A DNA stretch of 64,000 nucleotides from Nitrospira sp. CR1.1 (GCA_014055465.1 WIAF01000002.1:1-64000), one strand, 5' to 3'; positions 16,862 through 25,918 are shown, counted from the first letter of the stretch. Notes: a model not told the origin generated them from the letters alone. Translations and numbers: made by a program.

Positions 16862-17716
16862 ATGAACGCGCCGCGCAATCCCCTCGCGATCCATCGGATC
16901 TTCCACCCCACGGATTTCTCCCAAGACAGTCAGGTGGCATTCGTTCACGCCCTCAAGCTGGCGTTGGTCTTTCGTGCCGAACTGACCATCATGCATGTGG
17001 ACCCTGACGTGTCGCCGGAGGGATTCGAGGACTTCCCCCGCATTCGTCCGACGCTCGCGCAATGGGGACTCCTCCCGGAATCCAGTTCGAAGAGCGATGT
17101 GACCACGCTTGGCATCCGGATCAGAAAGGTTCGTGCCCTGGCCGCCGATGCGAAGCAGGCCATCATCCATCATCTGACCGCCACACCGACCGATCTTATG
17201 GTACTGGCCACACACAAACACGAGGGCTTTGCCGGATGGGTCCATCATGCGGTCGCCGAACCCGTTTCACGCGAAATGCATGTCACCACACTGTTCGTCC
17301 CGTCCAACGTGGCAGGCTTCGTCTCTCGTGCCAGCGGCGAAACCTCACTGCATCGCGTGCTGCTGCCGATCTCGAGCCATCCCTCATCTCAACCAGCCAT
17401 CGATGCCGCGACCGTCCTGGTTTCGCAACTGAGCGCGCCGCCTGTCACCATGACGCTCATCCATGCAGGCGCGGAAGCCGAAGTCGATGCGCTCGTGCTC
17501 CCGAAGAAAGCAGACTGGTCCTGGAACCAGATGTTCGGAAAAGGCGACCCGGTTGAATGGATTCTGGCGGCAGGCGCCGAGTTTGATGTCGACTTGATTG
17601 TGATGGCCACAAAAGGGCAGGACAGCCTGCTCGACATGCTGCGCGGCAGCACCACGGAACGCGTGTTGCGCGGAGCACGTTGCCCGTTGCTCGCCATTCC
17701 GGCCCCGCTCATCTGA
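16862..17716 (+). CDS. Universal stress protein with two UspA domains
   Basis: 284 aa, tandem UspA. The first domain begins HRIFHPTDFSQDSQVAFVHALKLA with HVDPDVSPEGF and DLMVLATHKHEG; the second begins LHRVLLPIS and ends in VDLIVMATKGQDSLLDMLRG, TTERVLRGARCPLLAIP. The second domain's VMATKG-N-STTERVLR part is close to the nucleotide-binding G2xG9xG(S/T) region. Cytoplasmic stress-related protein; the precise role is not inferable. It converges on lhr with stop codons adjoining (TGATCA). Confidence 0.85.
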   Translation: MNAPRNPLAIHRIFHPTDFSQDSQVAFVHALKLALVFRAELTIMHVDPDVSPEGFEDFPRIRPTLAQWGLLPESSSKSDVTTLGIRIRKVRALAADAKQAIIHHLTATPTDLMVLATHKHEGFAGWVHHAVAEPVSREMHVTTLFVPSNVAGFVSRASGETSLHRVLLPISSHPSSQPAIDAATVLVSQLSAPPVTMTLIHAGAEAEVDALVLPKKADWSWNQMFGKGDPVEWILAAGAEFDVDLIVMATKGQDSLLDMLRGSTTERVLRGARCPLLAIPAPLI

Positions 17717-20700
17717 TCAGGACCGGACGTTCCTGTGCGTCACCTCAAGGACAGGCGGCTCGTTGAGGTCGTTCGCGCTTCGCCCAATCACCGTGCGGAT
17801 GACGACGCCGTCGCGAAAGACCACAAAATTCGATGGGACCGCCGCAATACGGGGTCCCGGGAGAATCACCCCGGCCAGGTTCAGCGGATCGGCCGCGGAA
17901 ATTTTGATCTCCTGCTGGATGTCGCTACCCGGTCGTTTCTTCATCGCCCGCAGGGCCTCCAGCGCTTCCGGCAACGCAAATTGTTCACCCGTGAACCCGC
18001 TCACAAACCGTCCCCCGCGCAGTTCTCCCGTCAATTCGAGACGCCGGTAACAGATCAAGAGATCCCGCCAGGAAGAGACGATGGACTCGCGCGCCAGAAG
18101 GTCTCGGAACACCACTCCATAGCGCTGCAGCAGTTGCCGTGCAATACGCTCAGTCGCCGACGTTGCTGGAGATGGTTCAGCGGTATTCGGCGATGCAGGC
18201 GGCAACCGGGGATCAGACAAGGCCTGACGACCGGCCTGGGATGGCCCCGCTGCCGTCATCAGGAGCGACCAGCGGCCCCCGACATGGCGCGGCCGGCGAT
18301 TCCGGTCGGACGCCTCGGCACGACGACGGCGGGGATCGATCAGCGCGCGCAGGTTGTCGAACCCGTCGGCCGTGACCAGCCCAGCAGCCACCAATTCCCA
18401 CAAACCGCCCTCCACCTCCGACGCCAACAAGCGGGTGCCGTGCAACAACTCGCTGAAAAAGCTCGCGCCACGCTCCTGCAGACACCGGCGAATGGCCTGA
18501 GCGGAGAGGCTCAGTTTGGACGAAAGATCCATCCTGGCGAGGTCCTCCGCGGTCGCCCCCAGCAGCGCGGGCGCATCTTCTCGCGCAAACAGACTCACCG
18601 GCGCCACACGCGTCGGAACCACGCGCCGCCCCGGCATGACCGTAAGTTCTTGCATGAGCCGCGGATGGGGCGTCACACGTCCCCACATCAGCGCGCCACC
18701 CAAACAGAGTCGATCCAGCCATTCAGGCTGATACTTCGCCAGACGAACCCGGAGAATCTGCGCCTCCCAGGCAGACGCAGCAGCCTCGAACCCTCCAAGC
18801 TGTTTAGCCACCTCCAGCAGTCCGGCCTCACCATGGAGACGGGCTCCCGGCGAGGCATGCTGCCACTGAAAGAGAAACCGCATGAACCCGGCAGCGGAAA
18901 CCGGCTCGATCTCCTTACGCAATCGCCCGACCGTGAGGCGGTGAATTCTGGCCAATAGCCGCCGGTGGCACCATTCCACCATGTCGCCCGTGGTTCGTGA
19001 GGCCTGCAGCGAAAACCGCCCCCGGAGTACGTGGCCTTGCGCTACGAGTCGCACCATCGTCCGATCGACATCACCCACGGCCAGGTTCAAGCGAGCGGCC
19101 AGATCGGCAGCCGTGACCGGACCTATACTTTCCATCCATCCCAAGACCACGCGATCCAACACCTCTTCCCGTTCCAGCGGCTTCTCCGGATCCATCGGCG
19201 CCGTCTCCGGATCGAGCCGGGCATCCGGAAACAGCATGCTGCCGTAAGGGTGATTCTCCGCGGCCAGCCACCCCCGCTTGACATCCCCCTGCCACAGTGT
19301 CGCCACCCGGCCCACGTCCGCGAGTGTCTGAATGAGCAGATCCCACCCCGGCATGCTCGCACAGGGCACCCAGCCGAGCGTTAACAGCGCATCGTGCAAT
19401 TCCTCCGCATTACGCACGTCAGGCCAGGATTCTTCCCTGACCTGATCGATGGCCGATTGGTCCAACGCGCCCATCTCACCGGCCAATGCAGGCGGGAGCG
19501 TGCGCCGCATGTCCACGGCCCGCGCCCGGCGTTCTTCAAGCGGCGCATCATCGAGATACGCGTAGGGATTGGCGTTCAAAATTTCGTGGCAGAAGGCGGA
19601 GGGCATCGGCGTATCGACCGCAACGCAGGTGATCGCGCCGGACTCGATGTTATGCAGCACCGCCGCCAACCCGTCGATGTCCATCGCCTCCGTCAGACAA
19701 TCCCTGATGGTCTCCTGCGCCAACGGGTGGCCAGGAATCTGACGGACCGTCCGCTCGCCTTGGAAATTGTCCTGGCAGGCAATCGCGTCGGGGAACACAG
19801 CAGCCAGGAGGTCTTCGGCGCGCATGCGCTGAATCTGGGGCGGCACCCGCTTTCCCCCCGCAAACCGGAGTAGCGCCAGGGCTCTCGACGCATTCCACCG
19901 CCAGCGTGTCATGAACATCGGCGCCTGCAGCACGGCCTGAGTCAGCACCTCGCGCAGAGTGTTGACATGTAGAAAGGCAAACACCGTCTCGAGCGGAAAA
20001 CTGTGCTTCTCTCCCAACGACAACACGATGCCTTCATCCGTCGCGGCGGCCTGCAGTTCGAAATCGAAGGTCACGCAAAAGCGTTTTCGCAAGGCGAGCC
20101 CCCAGGCCCGGTTCACCCGGCCGCCGAACGGAGCATGGATGACCAGCTGCATGCCCCCGCTTTCATCGAAGAACCGTTCCGCCACGATCGTCTGTTGCGT
20201 CGGCACCGTCCCCAGGACGGACTTCCCGGCCAAAATATACTGAACGGCCTGTTCCGCCCCCCGCTGGTCAAGGCCGCATTCCTGCTTGAGCCACTGCACC
20301 GGCCGCGCAGAGGGTGCGGGCGCCTGGCCGTTCGAATCAAGACGCTGGTCGAGATCGGCCCTGAGGCGCGCCACTTCCGCAGACAAATCCGCCGTGCGCG
20401 CCGGCGCTTCCCCGCGCCAGAACGGGATGGTCGGCGGAGCGCCCTGTGCATCCTCGACGCGCATCTTGCCGGCTTCGACGCCCTTGATGCGCCAGGACGT
20501 ATTGCCCAACAGGATAATGTCTCCCGCCAGACTTTCGACGGCGAAGTCCTCATCCACCGATCCCACAACGGTGCCGTCCGGTTCGGCAATCACCGCGTAG
20601 TTGGCGGTATCGGGAATCGCGCCGCCGGAGGTGATGGCGGCCAATCTGGCTCCGCGCCGCCCACGGATCTGATGGTTGATGCGGTCGTGATGAAGATAGG

Positions 20701-22171
20701 CTCGTCCCCGGCCTCGACTGGTCGTATATCCGTCGGCAAGCATCTCGATCACCGTGTCGAACGTCTCACGGCTCAGCTCACGATAAGGCATGGCCCGACG
20801 GCACAGCGCATACAGCTCCGTCTCATCCCAGTCCTGAGTCGCAGCCGCCGCCACGATCTGTTGCGCCAGGACATCAAGCGGGGCAGGCGGCACCTCGATA
20901 CGGTCTAACACTCCGGCCCTGATCGCGCGAATCAGCGCAGCACATTCGATCAACTCGTCCCGCGTGGTGGCGAAGAGGCGGCCTTTCGGGATCGCATGAA
21001 TCCAGTGGCCGGCACGGCCGACACGTTGCAAACAGGTCGCAATGGACCGTGGCGACCCGATCTGGCAAACGAGATCGACCGTCCCGACATCGATCCCGAG
21101 TTCCAACGAAGCTGTCGCCACCACCACTCGCACCGCTCCGGCCTTCAAACGGTCCTCGGCAGACAGGCGGATCTCCCGCGACAAACTCCCGTGGTGTGCC
21201 GCCACGACGCCTTTACCCAGATGGCGCAGCCGTTCTTCCAGGTAGTGCGACACCCGTTCGGCGAGGCGCCGTGTATTCACAAAAACCAGCGTGGAACGAT
21301 GGGCTTCGACCAATGCGGCAACCCGATCATAGACATCGCTCCAGATCGCATTCGTGGCCACGGGCCCGAGTTCGTCTTTCGGAACCTCGACCGCCAGGTC
21401 CATGTCGCGACGATGGCCGACATCGATCACCATTGCGTCGTTCGTCGCTCGTATCTCGTTGTTCGTCTCGTCCCCCGCGAGAGACGCTTCACGCTTCACG
21501 ATAGACAGGTTTCTATTTCCCACCAAAAACTCTGCCATACGCTCAATCGGACGCTGGGTGGCGGACAGGCCGATCCGTTGGACGACACCGCCGGCCAACG
21601 CCGCCACGCGTTCCAGCGACAGGGCCAGATGCGCCCCTCGCTTGTTTGGAGCGACGGCATGAACCTCATCAACAATGACGGTACGGACCGTCTTCAACAT
21701 CGCCCGGCTTTTGTCCGCGGTCAGCAGAATAAACAGCGATTCGGGCGTGGTAATCAGAATATGCGGCGGCCGCCGAAGCATCAGTTGCCGCTCGGTCATC
21801 GGTGTATCCCCGGTCCGCACAACCACCCGCAGGTCGGGCAGCAACAGTCCCGCAGACAGGGCCGCCTGACCGATCTCGAGCAGCGGTTGCCGGAGATTTT
21901 TTTGCACATCATTGCTGAGCGCTTTGAGGGGCGAGACATAGAGGATCTGTGTTTCGTCCCGCAAGTCGCAGCGCAGCGCCTGCTGAAACAGCCGATCGAT
22001 ACAGGACAGAAACGCTGCCAGGGTCTTTCCAGACCCGGTCGGGGCGGAAATCAGAAGATCACGCCCGGACTGAATCTCCGGCCAAGCCTGCAGTTGCACG
22101 TCGGTCGCAACCGTAAATTTCGCGGTGAACCAGTCAGCGATGATGGGATGAAAGGGAAGAACCGGCGTCAT
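17717..22171 (-). CDS. lhr: Lhr-type ATP-dependent helicase, full length
   Basis: About 1484 aa, the long Lhr family (DNA repair superfamily 2 helicase with a large C-terminal region). Walker A APTGSGKTLAAF (about 43-54), TTPESLF, DEVH box VIVDEVHAVAPNKRG (about 166-180), motif III GLSATQRP, and helicase C motifs VFVNTRRLAE, VVATASLELGIDVG and QRVGRAGHW. The following 1000 residues are Lhr core and DUF-type C-terminal domains. ATG 22171 is preferred over an in-frame TTG at 22189 because TGTTACGAT sits 6 nt upstream as an extended -10. Oddity: about 27 residues near 220-247 are encoded by a repeat (21436-21502). Confidence 0.9.
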   Translation of the reverse strand: MTPVLPFHPIIADWFTAKFTVATDVQLQAWPEIQSGRDLLISAPTGSGKTLAAFLSCIDRLFQQALRCDLRDETQILYVSPLKALSNDVQKNLRQPLLEIGQAALSAGLLLPDLRVVVRTGDTPMTERQLMLRRPPHILITTPESLFILLTADKSRAMLKTVRTVIVDEVHAVAPNKRGAHLALSLERVAALAGGVVQRIGLSATQRPIERMAEFLVGNRNLSIVKREASLAGDETNNEIRATNDAMVIDVGHRRDMDLAVEVPKDELGPVATNAIWSDVYDRVAALVEAHRSTLVFVNTRRLAERVSHYLEERLRHLGKGVVAAHHGSLSREIRLSAEDRLKAGAVRVVVATASLELGIDVGTVDLVCQIGSPRSIATCLQRVGRAGHWIHAIPKGRLFATTRDELIECAALIRAIRAGVLDRIEVPPAPLDVLAQQIVAAAATQDWDETELYALCRRAMPYRELSRETFDTVIEMLADGYTTSRGRGRAYLHHDRINHQIRGRRGARLAAITSGGAIPDTANYAVIAEPDGTVVGSVDEDFAVESLAGDIILLGNTSWRIKGVEAGKMRVEDAQGAPPTIPFWRGEAPARTADLSAEVARLRADLDQRLDSNGQAPAPSARPVQWLKQECGLDQRGAEQAVQYILAGKSVLGTVPTQQTIVAERFFDESGGMQLVIHAPFGGRVNRAWGLALRKRFCVTFDFELQAAATDEGIVLSLGEKHSFPLETVFAFLHVNTLREVLTQAVLQAPMFMTRWRWNASRALALLRFAGGKRVPPQIQRMRAEDLLAAVFPDAIACQDNFQGERTVRQIPGHPLAQETIRDCLTEAMDIDGLAAVLHNIESGAITCVAVDTPMPSAFCHEILNANPYAYLDDAPLEERRARAVDMRRTLPPALAGEMGALDQSAIDQVREESWPDVRNAEELHDALLTLGWVPCASMPGWDLLIQTLADVGRVATLWQGDVKRGWLAAENHPYGSMLFPDARLDPETAPMDPEKPLEREEVLDRVVLGWMESIGPVTAADLAARLNLAVGDVDRTMVRLVAQGHVLRGRFSLQASRTTGDMVEWCHRRLLARIHRLTVGRLRKEIEPVSAAGFMRFLFQWQHASPGARLHGEAGLLEVAKQLGGFEAAASAWEAQILRVRLAKYQPEWLDRLCLGGALMWGRVTPHPRLMQELTVMPGRRVVPTRVAPVSLFAREDAPALLGATAEDLARMDLSSKLSLSAQAIRRCLQERGASFFSELLHGTRLLASEVEGGLWELVAAGLVTADGFDNLRALIDPRRRRAEASDRNRRPRHVGGRWSLLMTAAGPSQAGRQALSDPRLPPASPNTAEPSPATSATERIARQLLQRYGVVFRDLLARESIVSSWRDLLICYRRLELTGELRGGRFVSGFTGEQFALPEALEALRAMKKRPGSDIQQEIKISAADPLNLAGVILPGPRIAAVPSNFVVFRDGVVIRTVIGRSANDLNEPPVLEVTHRNVRS
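21436..21502 (-). repeat. GTGAAGCGT/ACGAACGACGAG repeat inserted in frame in lhr
   Basis: On the minus strand it reads GTGAAGCGTGAAGCGT, then a GC spacer, then ACGAGACGAACAACGAGAT and ACGAGCGACGAACGAC. It is related to the repeats at 9302 and 63061. It encodes a polar stretch (KREASLAGDETNNEIRATND) in place of the short loop that normally joins the helicase N domain to VGHRRDLDL. Confidence 0.75.
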
Positions 22172-22177
22172 CGGGCG

Positions 22178-22186
22178 ATCGTAACA
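22178..22186 (-). promoter_or_regulatory. Extended -10 of lhr, leaderless architecture
   Basis: TGTTACGAT, then 6 nt, then ATG 22171. Transcription start would fall on the start codon. No Shine-Dalgarno. Confidence 0.5.
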
Positions 22187-22373
22187 CAACGGCCACCGAC
22201 AGAAAATGCGAGCCGGAGGTCAGACGCGGAACAGGGTCCGGAATTGAAGCGCGCCGGCGGCGGGAAGGTTTACGGAATGGCAGGCAGTACGGAGTGACCC
22301 CAAACCACTCCGGTCCGGCAGGTAGGGATGAGACGACCTCCTATGGCGAAACAATCAGCGGGCCAGGTCGACC

Positions 22374-22577
22374 TCATTGTTCACCGTAGGTTTTTAAGAT
22401 GTCATACGACAACCGGCACTCGCTACAGTAATTTCTCGAAAACCGCACCTGGGATGGCGACACCACGTGCCGGGCCAGGTAACTGGGAAAATCGACCCAG
22501 CTGTTGGTCCCCCTGATGGACAATCCGTCGTCACACACCCGGCGGCACAACTCACACATCGGTACGACTCGAACCAT
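22374..22577 (-). CDS. Small Cys-rich (CxxC...CxxC) protein, sensor-linked domain
   Basis: 67 aa; AAAGGAG lies 7 nt before ATG 22577. Sequence features: MCELCRRVCDD, then WVDFPSYLARH, then FSRNYCSECRLSYD. This matches the short domain often found at the end of histidine kinases and response regulators (C-x-x-C-x3-R/C-D-D ... W ... SHGxCPxC), probably a zinc-binding element. Here it stands alone, next to two response regulators and a kinase, all leftward. A partner role in that signalling set is inferred. Confidence 0.7.
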   Translation of the reverse strand: MVRVVPMCELCRRVCDDGLSIRGTNSWVDFPSYLARHVVSPSQVRFSRNYCSECRLSYDILKTYGEQ

Positions 22578-22626
22578 CGTCGGTCTCCTTTTGCGCGAAT
22601 CTGACTTCCTGCCTCATCCGCGGCAG

Positions 22627-23058
22627 TCACTTTTTCTTCGGGCGCCCCACCCGCTTGTGCAAGTCGTCCGGACAACAGACCCGTTCTCCGTCCAACACCC
22701 GACGCAAGTAATGGCCGGGATCCACCGTCCGGTGTTTGACCAGATACCCCATCGCCCCCACTTCAAAGGCTGCCGTCACATAGGCCGTATCTTCGTGCGA
22801 TGAAAAAAACACGACCTTGCTGTCTGGCAGAGCCTCCTGAAGCTGACGGCCTACCGAAAGACCATCTAGAAAGGAGAGTGAAAAATCCAGGATCACCAAC
22901 TCAGGGGCAAGACGTTTTGCCGTCAAGACCAAGGCTTCACCCTCGGTTTCAGACCCGACGACATCAAAGTGAGATTCCAGGAGAATCTCCAGAAACGCCA
23001 ACATGGATCGAGAGGAATCACCGATCAGCACGCGGGGACGTGAAATCTTTTTTCTCAT
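22627..23058 (-). CDS. Single-domain response regulator with basic C-terminal tail
   Basis: 143 aa. Receiver fold with phospho-acceptor Asp58 in LVILDFSLSFLDG, switch Ser/Thr in VVFFSSHED, and Lys108 in GYLVKH. The usual acidic pair is reduced to one Asp (LIGDSSRS). After the receiver, residues 112-143 end with HKRVGRPKKK, an AT-hook-like basic patch instead of a DNA-binding domain. It may relay or bind DNA weakly (inferred). It lies between the small Cys protein and the LuxR-type regulator. Confidence 0.85.
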   Translation of the reverse strand: MRKKISRPRVLIGDSSRSMLAFLEILLESHFDVVGSETEGEALVLTAKRLAPELVILDFSLSFLDGLSVGRQLQEALPDSKVVFFSSHEDTAYVTAAFEVGAMGYLVKHRTVDPGHYLRRVLDGERVCCPDDLHKRVGRPKKK

Positions 23059-23207
23059 AGTCCTACGAGTCTCTGCTTAGAAAAGGATTGCGTATAGTAG
23101 GGGAGTGAAGGGTAAACCACACGCGTAACAAAACGAGGTTGTATGCGAAAAATCTACCAGCAAACGTGCTGGTAATGGAGGAGGGCCGGGGGGAATCGAG
23201 AGGCCGA

Positions 23208-23852
23208 TCAGGCTTGACTGGTCAGGCCCTGCGCCAGAGCATATTTCACAAGTTCCACCGTGGTGTGCAGGTTGAGTTGTTCCATGATTTGTCCCTTGTG
23301 AAACTCAACCGTACGGGGAGAAATCTTGAGGGTGCCGGCAATGTCCTTCACAGTGTGGCCTTCGGCCAGGAGCTGTAACACTTCGCGTTGACGAGTGGTG
23401 AGTTCCGGACCTGACGGGGCGCCGCCGTCCACCCCGCGCAACATGCTTTCCACCACTTCCTTTGTGACGAGAGGCGTCACATAAAAGTTGCCGCCCCGGA
23501 CGGCCCGGATCGCCTGGGCTAATTCCTCGCCGACGCAACGCTTGAGCAGGTAGGCGGAGGCTCCTGCCTCGAACGCTGCCCGCACATAGGCCGGATCGGC
23601 GTGCATGGTGATAAACACCACTTTGACCTGAGGAAACTTGACCTTCATGACACGGGCGGCATCGATGCCGTTTAGCACCGGCATCGAGATGTCCAGAATG
23701 ACGATATCCGGCTTTAACTGCGCCACTGCCTCCAGCAGCGCCCGCCCGTCGCCCACCGTGCCGACCAATTCGCACTGGTCATCCAGCAAGCGCCGAAACC
23801 CCTCCAGGACAAGGGTGTGGTCATCGGCCAACAATACACGAGGAAGCGTCAT
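23208..23852 (-). CDS. NarL/FixJ-type response regulator (LuxR HTH)
   Basis: 214 aa. Receiver domain: acidic pair at 10-11 (VLLADDH), Asp54 in IVILDISMPVLNG, Thr in VVFITMHAD and Lys in AYLLKR. LuxR-type HTH at about 148-210: LTTRQREVLQLLAEGHTVKD, ISPRTVEFHKGQIM. Its ATG overlaps the kinase stop by 4 bp (ATGA), so kinase and regulator are a coupled two-component pair. Targets unknown. Confidence 0.9.
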   Translation of the reverse strand: MTLPRVLLADDHTLVLEGFRRLLDDQCELVGTVGDGRALLEAVAQLKPDIVILDISMPVLNGIDAARVMKVKFPQVKVVFITMHADPAYVRAAFEAGASAYLLKRCVGEELAQAIRAVRGGNFYVTPLVTKEVVESMLRGVDGGAPSGPELTTRQREVLQLLAEGHTVKDIAGTLKISPRTVEFHKGQIMEQLNLHTTVELVKYALAQGLTSQA

Positions 23853-24991
23853 ATCCCCACCCGTACAAGCGGGACGTACATTGATACGGTCGTGCCCTTA
23901 CCCGGGCGGGATGCGACTTCGCACGTGCCCTGCACCGACAGAAGGCGCTCGCGCATATTCAACAGACCCAGACCGCCCTCACACCGCTCCACCGTCAGTT
24001 GATCGAACCCCTTGCCGTCATCACGCACCACCACGACCACCCCCTCTTCTTCAACGGTGACTTCCACTTCCACCCGGGTCGCTTTCGCATGACGGGCGAT
24101 ATTGGACAGACTTTCCTGAACGACCCGATACAGCGCCGTCGAAGCGTTTTTGTCGAGCGGGTGGTCAAGGGGTTGATGGACAAACAGGGCTTTCACGCCC
24201 GTGCGAGCGGAGAAGTCATCCAATAGGCGCTGCAAGGCCGCCTCCAGGCCCAAGTCGTCGAGGATGGAGGGATGAAATCGATAGGCCATGTACCGGACGT
24301 CGTCGGAGAGAGCCTCCAACCCTTTCAACACATTGTGCACGCCATCCTGGGCTGTCGCGGGCGACACCCCTATTTGCCGGTCAACGCCCTGAAGTTCCAA
24401 CATGAGCAACGCCAGTCGTTGATTGACATCATCATGCAAATCCTGCGCAATCCGCCGGCGCTCCTCTTCCTGCGCCGTGAGAATCCGGCCGGTCAGCGTA
24501 TGCAACTGTTCCTCGCTGCGCTCCAAGGCGAGCCGGCTCGCGGCCAGATCCGCCGTCCGCGTTTCGACCCCTCGTTCGAGCCGCTCGTTGACTTCCTCCA
24601 GAAGTCGTTCCGTATGGCGGCGCTGATACACAAACACGACCGGAGCCCACACGCCGAACAGACTGAACAAGTGATTGACCCATTCAAACCATGCAGGAAG
24701 ATTGGGAATCCGCGGACTGAACGGGGCGGCAACGATGGTCAATACTGAGCAGGCAGTGGCGGTGGCAATCGGCAACCATCGGTATTGACTGGCGGATGAC
24801 AGGAGCACGACAGCGCTGTACAGCACCGCGTTCGCCACACCCAGCGGCAACTGAAGATCCAGCACAAAAAAGAAACAGGCCAACAGGCCGGCAAGCCCGA
24901 CCAGGATCCGCTGCCGCCGCTGCGCCTGCGCGCCGGCCTGTCGGTCGATCATCTCACCGGTCTCATGCTGCCGTAAGTTGAAGGGCGTCAT
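23849..24991 (-). CDS. Membrane histidine kinase, NarX/DegS type (HisKA_3)
   Basis: 380 aa. Four or five N-terminal hydrophobic segments (about 28-122) without a large periplasmic loop, so sensing is probably within the membrane. A coiled coil (125-175) leads to the HisKA_3 box RRRIAQDLHDDVNQRL with His186. The HATPase domain has NIARHAKA, DDGKGFD and GLGLLNMRERL. The partner is the overlapping LuxR-type regulator. An extended -10 (TGCTAAAAT) lies 9 nt before the ATG, with no Shine-Dalgarno. Confidence 0.9.
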   Translation of the reverse strand: MTPFNLRQHETGEMIDRQAGAQAQRRQRILVGLAGLLACFFFVLDLQLPLGVANAVLYSAVVLLSSASQYRWLPIATATACSVLTIVAAPFSPRIPNLPAWFEWVNHLFSLFGVWAPVVFVYQRRHTERLLEEVNERLERGVETRTADLAASRLALERSEEQLHTLTGRILTAQEEERRRIAQDLHDDVNQRLALLMLELQGVDRQIGVSPATAQDGVHNVLKGLEALSDDVRYMAYRFHPSILDDLGLEAALQRLLDDFSARTGVKALFVHQPLDHPLDKNASTALYRVVQESLSNIARHAKATRVEVEVTVEEEGVVVVVRDDGKGFDQLTVERCEGGLGLLNMRERLLSVQGTCEVASRPGKGTTVSMYVPLVRVGI

Positions 24992-25000
24992 CGGGACCGG

Positions 25001-25009
25001 ATTTTAGCA
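25001..25009 (-). promoter_or_regulatory. Extended -10 of the histidine kinase gene
   Basis: TGCTAAAAT, then 9 nt, then ATG 24991. A 2-3 nt leader is predicted. Confidence 0.5.
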
Positions 25010-25080
25010 CGCGTCTCTACCCGGAGACCAGAACCAGAAAAGGCTCAAACCGGCAGCAGGACACGCACCGGCGGTTCGGG

Positions 25081-25086
25081 TATGAT
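25081..25086 (+). promoter_or_regulatory. TATGAT -10 box directly before the epimerase-like gene
   Basis: TATGAT ends 6 nt before ATG 25093. No TGn extension and no Shine-Dalgarno. Weaker member of the leaderless set. Confidence 0.4.
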
Positions 25087-25092
25087 GGACGG

Positions 25093-25911
25093 ATGTCCAC
25101 CCTCCGCCCCATTGTCATTCTCGGAACCGGCTATACCGGCCGCTGGATCTACACGTTAGCCCGGGAGCAATCTCTCCCCATCCTGGCTAGCAGCCGCCGG
25201 CCGGAGCGCCACCTCGCCAACGTGGCCGCGACCGCACGCATTCAGTTCGATCTCGAGAATCCAGCCACCTGGTCTGCGTTGCCGTTAGAGGCCGACCTGA
25301 TCTGGACGTTTCCGGCAGTTCCTCTTGAGCGGGTCCGGGCCTTTGCCCGGCACGCCTGCAGCCCTTCCCGCCGATTGGTGGTGTTCGGCAGCACGTCAGC
25401 CTACGATCAAGGCGATGAGCCCATGACAGATCTCCCCGCCTGGATTGACGAGACAAGCCCCGTCAATTTGGACCTTCCCCGCGTCCAAGGGGAAGAATAT
25501 CTCCGGACACAACATGGTGGCATAATCCTCCGCGTGGCCGGCATTTACGGCCCAAGTCGCAATCCGGTGGAGTGGATCCGGCAAGGACGTGTCGGCCCCA
25601 CGAATAAATTCGTAAATTTGATCCATGTCGAAGATCTGGCCCGGCTCTGCCTCCTCGCCCTGCGAACCGGGCGGGCGGGAGACGTCTACAATATTAGCGA
25701 CGGGCATCCGCGCCGATGGGCCGACATTTGCGCCGACGTGTCGAGTAAATGGGGCATCGTGAGCCCCCGCGAGGCGTTCCCCAGCCAGCCCGGGAAACGG
25801 ATCTGCAATCGCAAAGTCCTGGAAGCCCTGGGCTACACACTCCGGCATCCCGACCTCTCTGACACGCTGGCAGCCTTCCAGCAGGACGCAGGCGACAGAA
25901 TTCCTCGATAG
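25093..25911 (+). CDS. NAD-dependent epimerase/dehydratase-like protein
   Basis: 272 aa extended short-chain-dehydrogenase fold. Nucleotide-binding ILGTGYTGRW (9-18), later VVFGSTSAYDQGD, ILRVAGIYGPSRNP, VNLIHVEDLARL and YNISDGHPRRW. The classical YxxxK is replaced by EEYLRTQ, so it may be a YeeZ-like member with unclear catalysis. A TATGAT box 6 nt before ATG 25093 suggests a leaderless transcript. It converges on the SGNH gene 7 bp away. Confidence 0.8.
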   Translation: MSTLRPIVILGTGYTGRWIYTLAREQSLPILASSRRPERHLANVAATARIQFDLENPATWSALPLEADLIWTFPAVPLERVRAFARHACSPSRRLVVFGSTSAYDQGDEPMTDLPAWIDETSPVNLDLPRVQGEEYLRTQHGGIILRVAGIYGPSRNPVEWIRQGRVGPTNKFVNLIHVEDLARLCLLALRTGRAGDVYNISDGHPRRWADICADVSSKWGIVSPREAFPSQPGKRICNRKVLEALGYTLRHPDLSDTLAAFQQDAGDRIPR

Positions 25912-25918
25912 CATCACG

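Noticed and set aside
17735..18958. Plus-strand open frame of 407 codons opposite lhr
   Set aside because: Arg/Pro/His-rich composition, no domain; antisense shadow of a high-GC gene.
20996..22297. Plus-strand open frame of 433 codons opposite lhr start
   Set aside because: Same shadow character and it covers the lhr promoter.
22190..22373. Possible structured RNA between lhr and the Cys-rich gene
   Set aside because: Only a 6-bp GGAGTG/CACTCC stem was visible, too weak to call.
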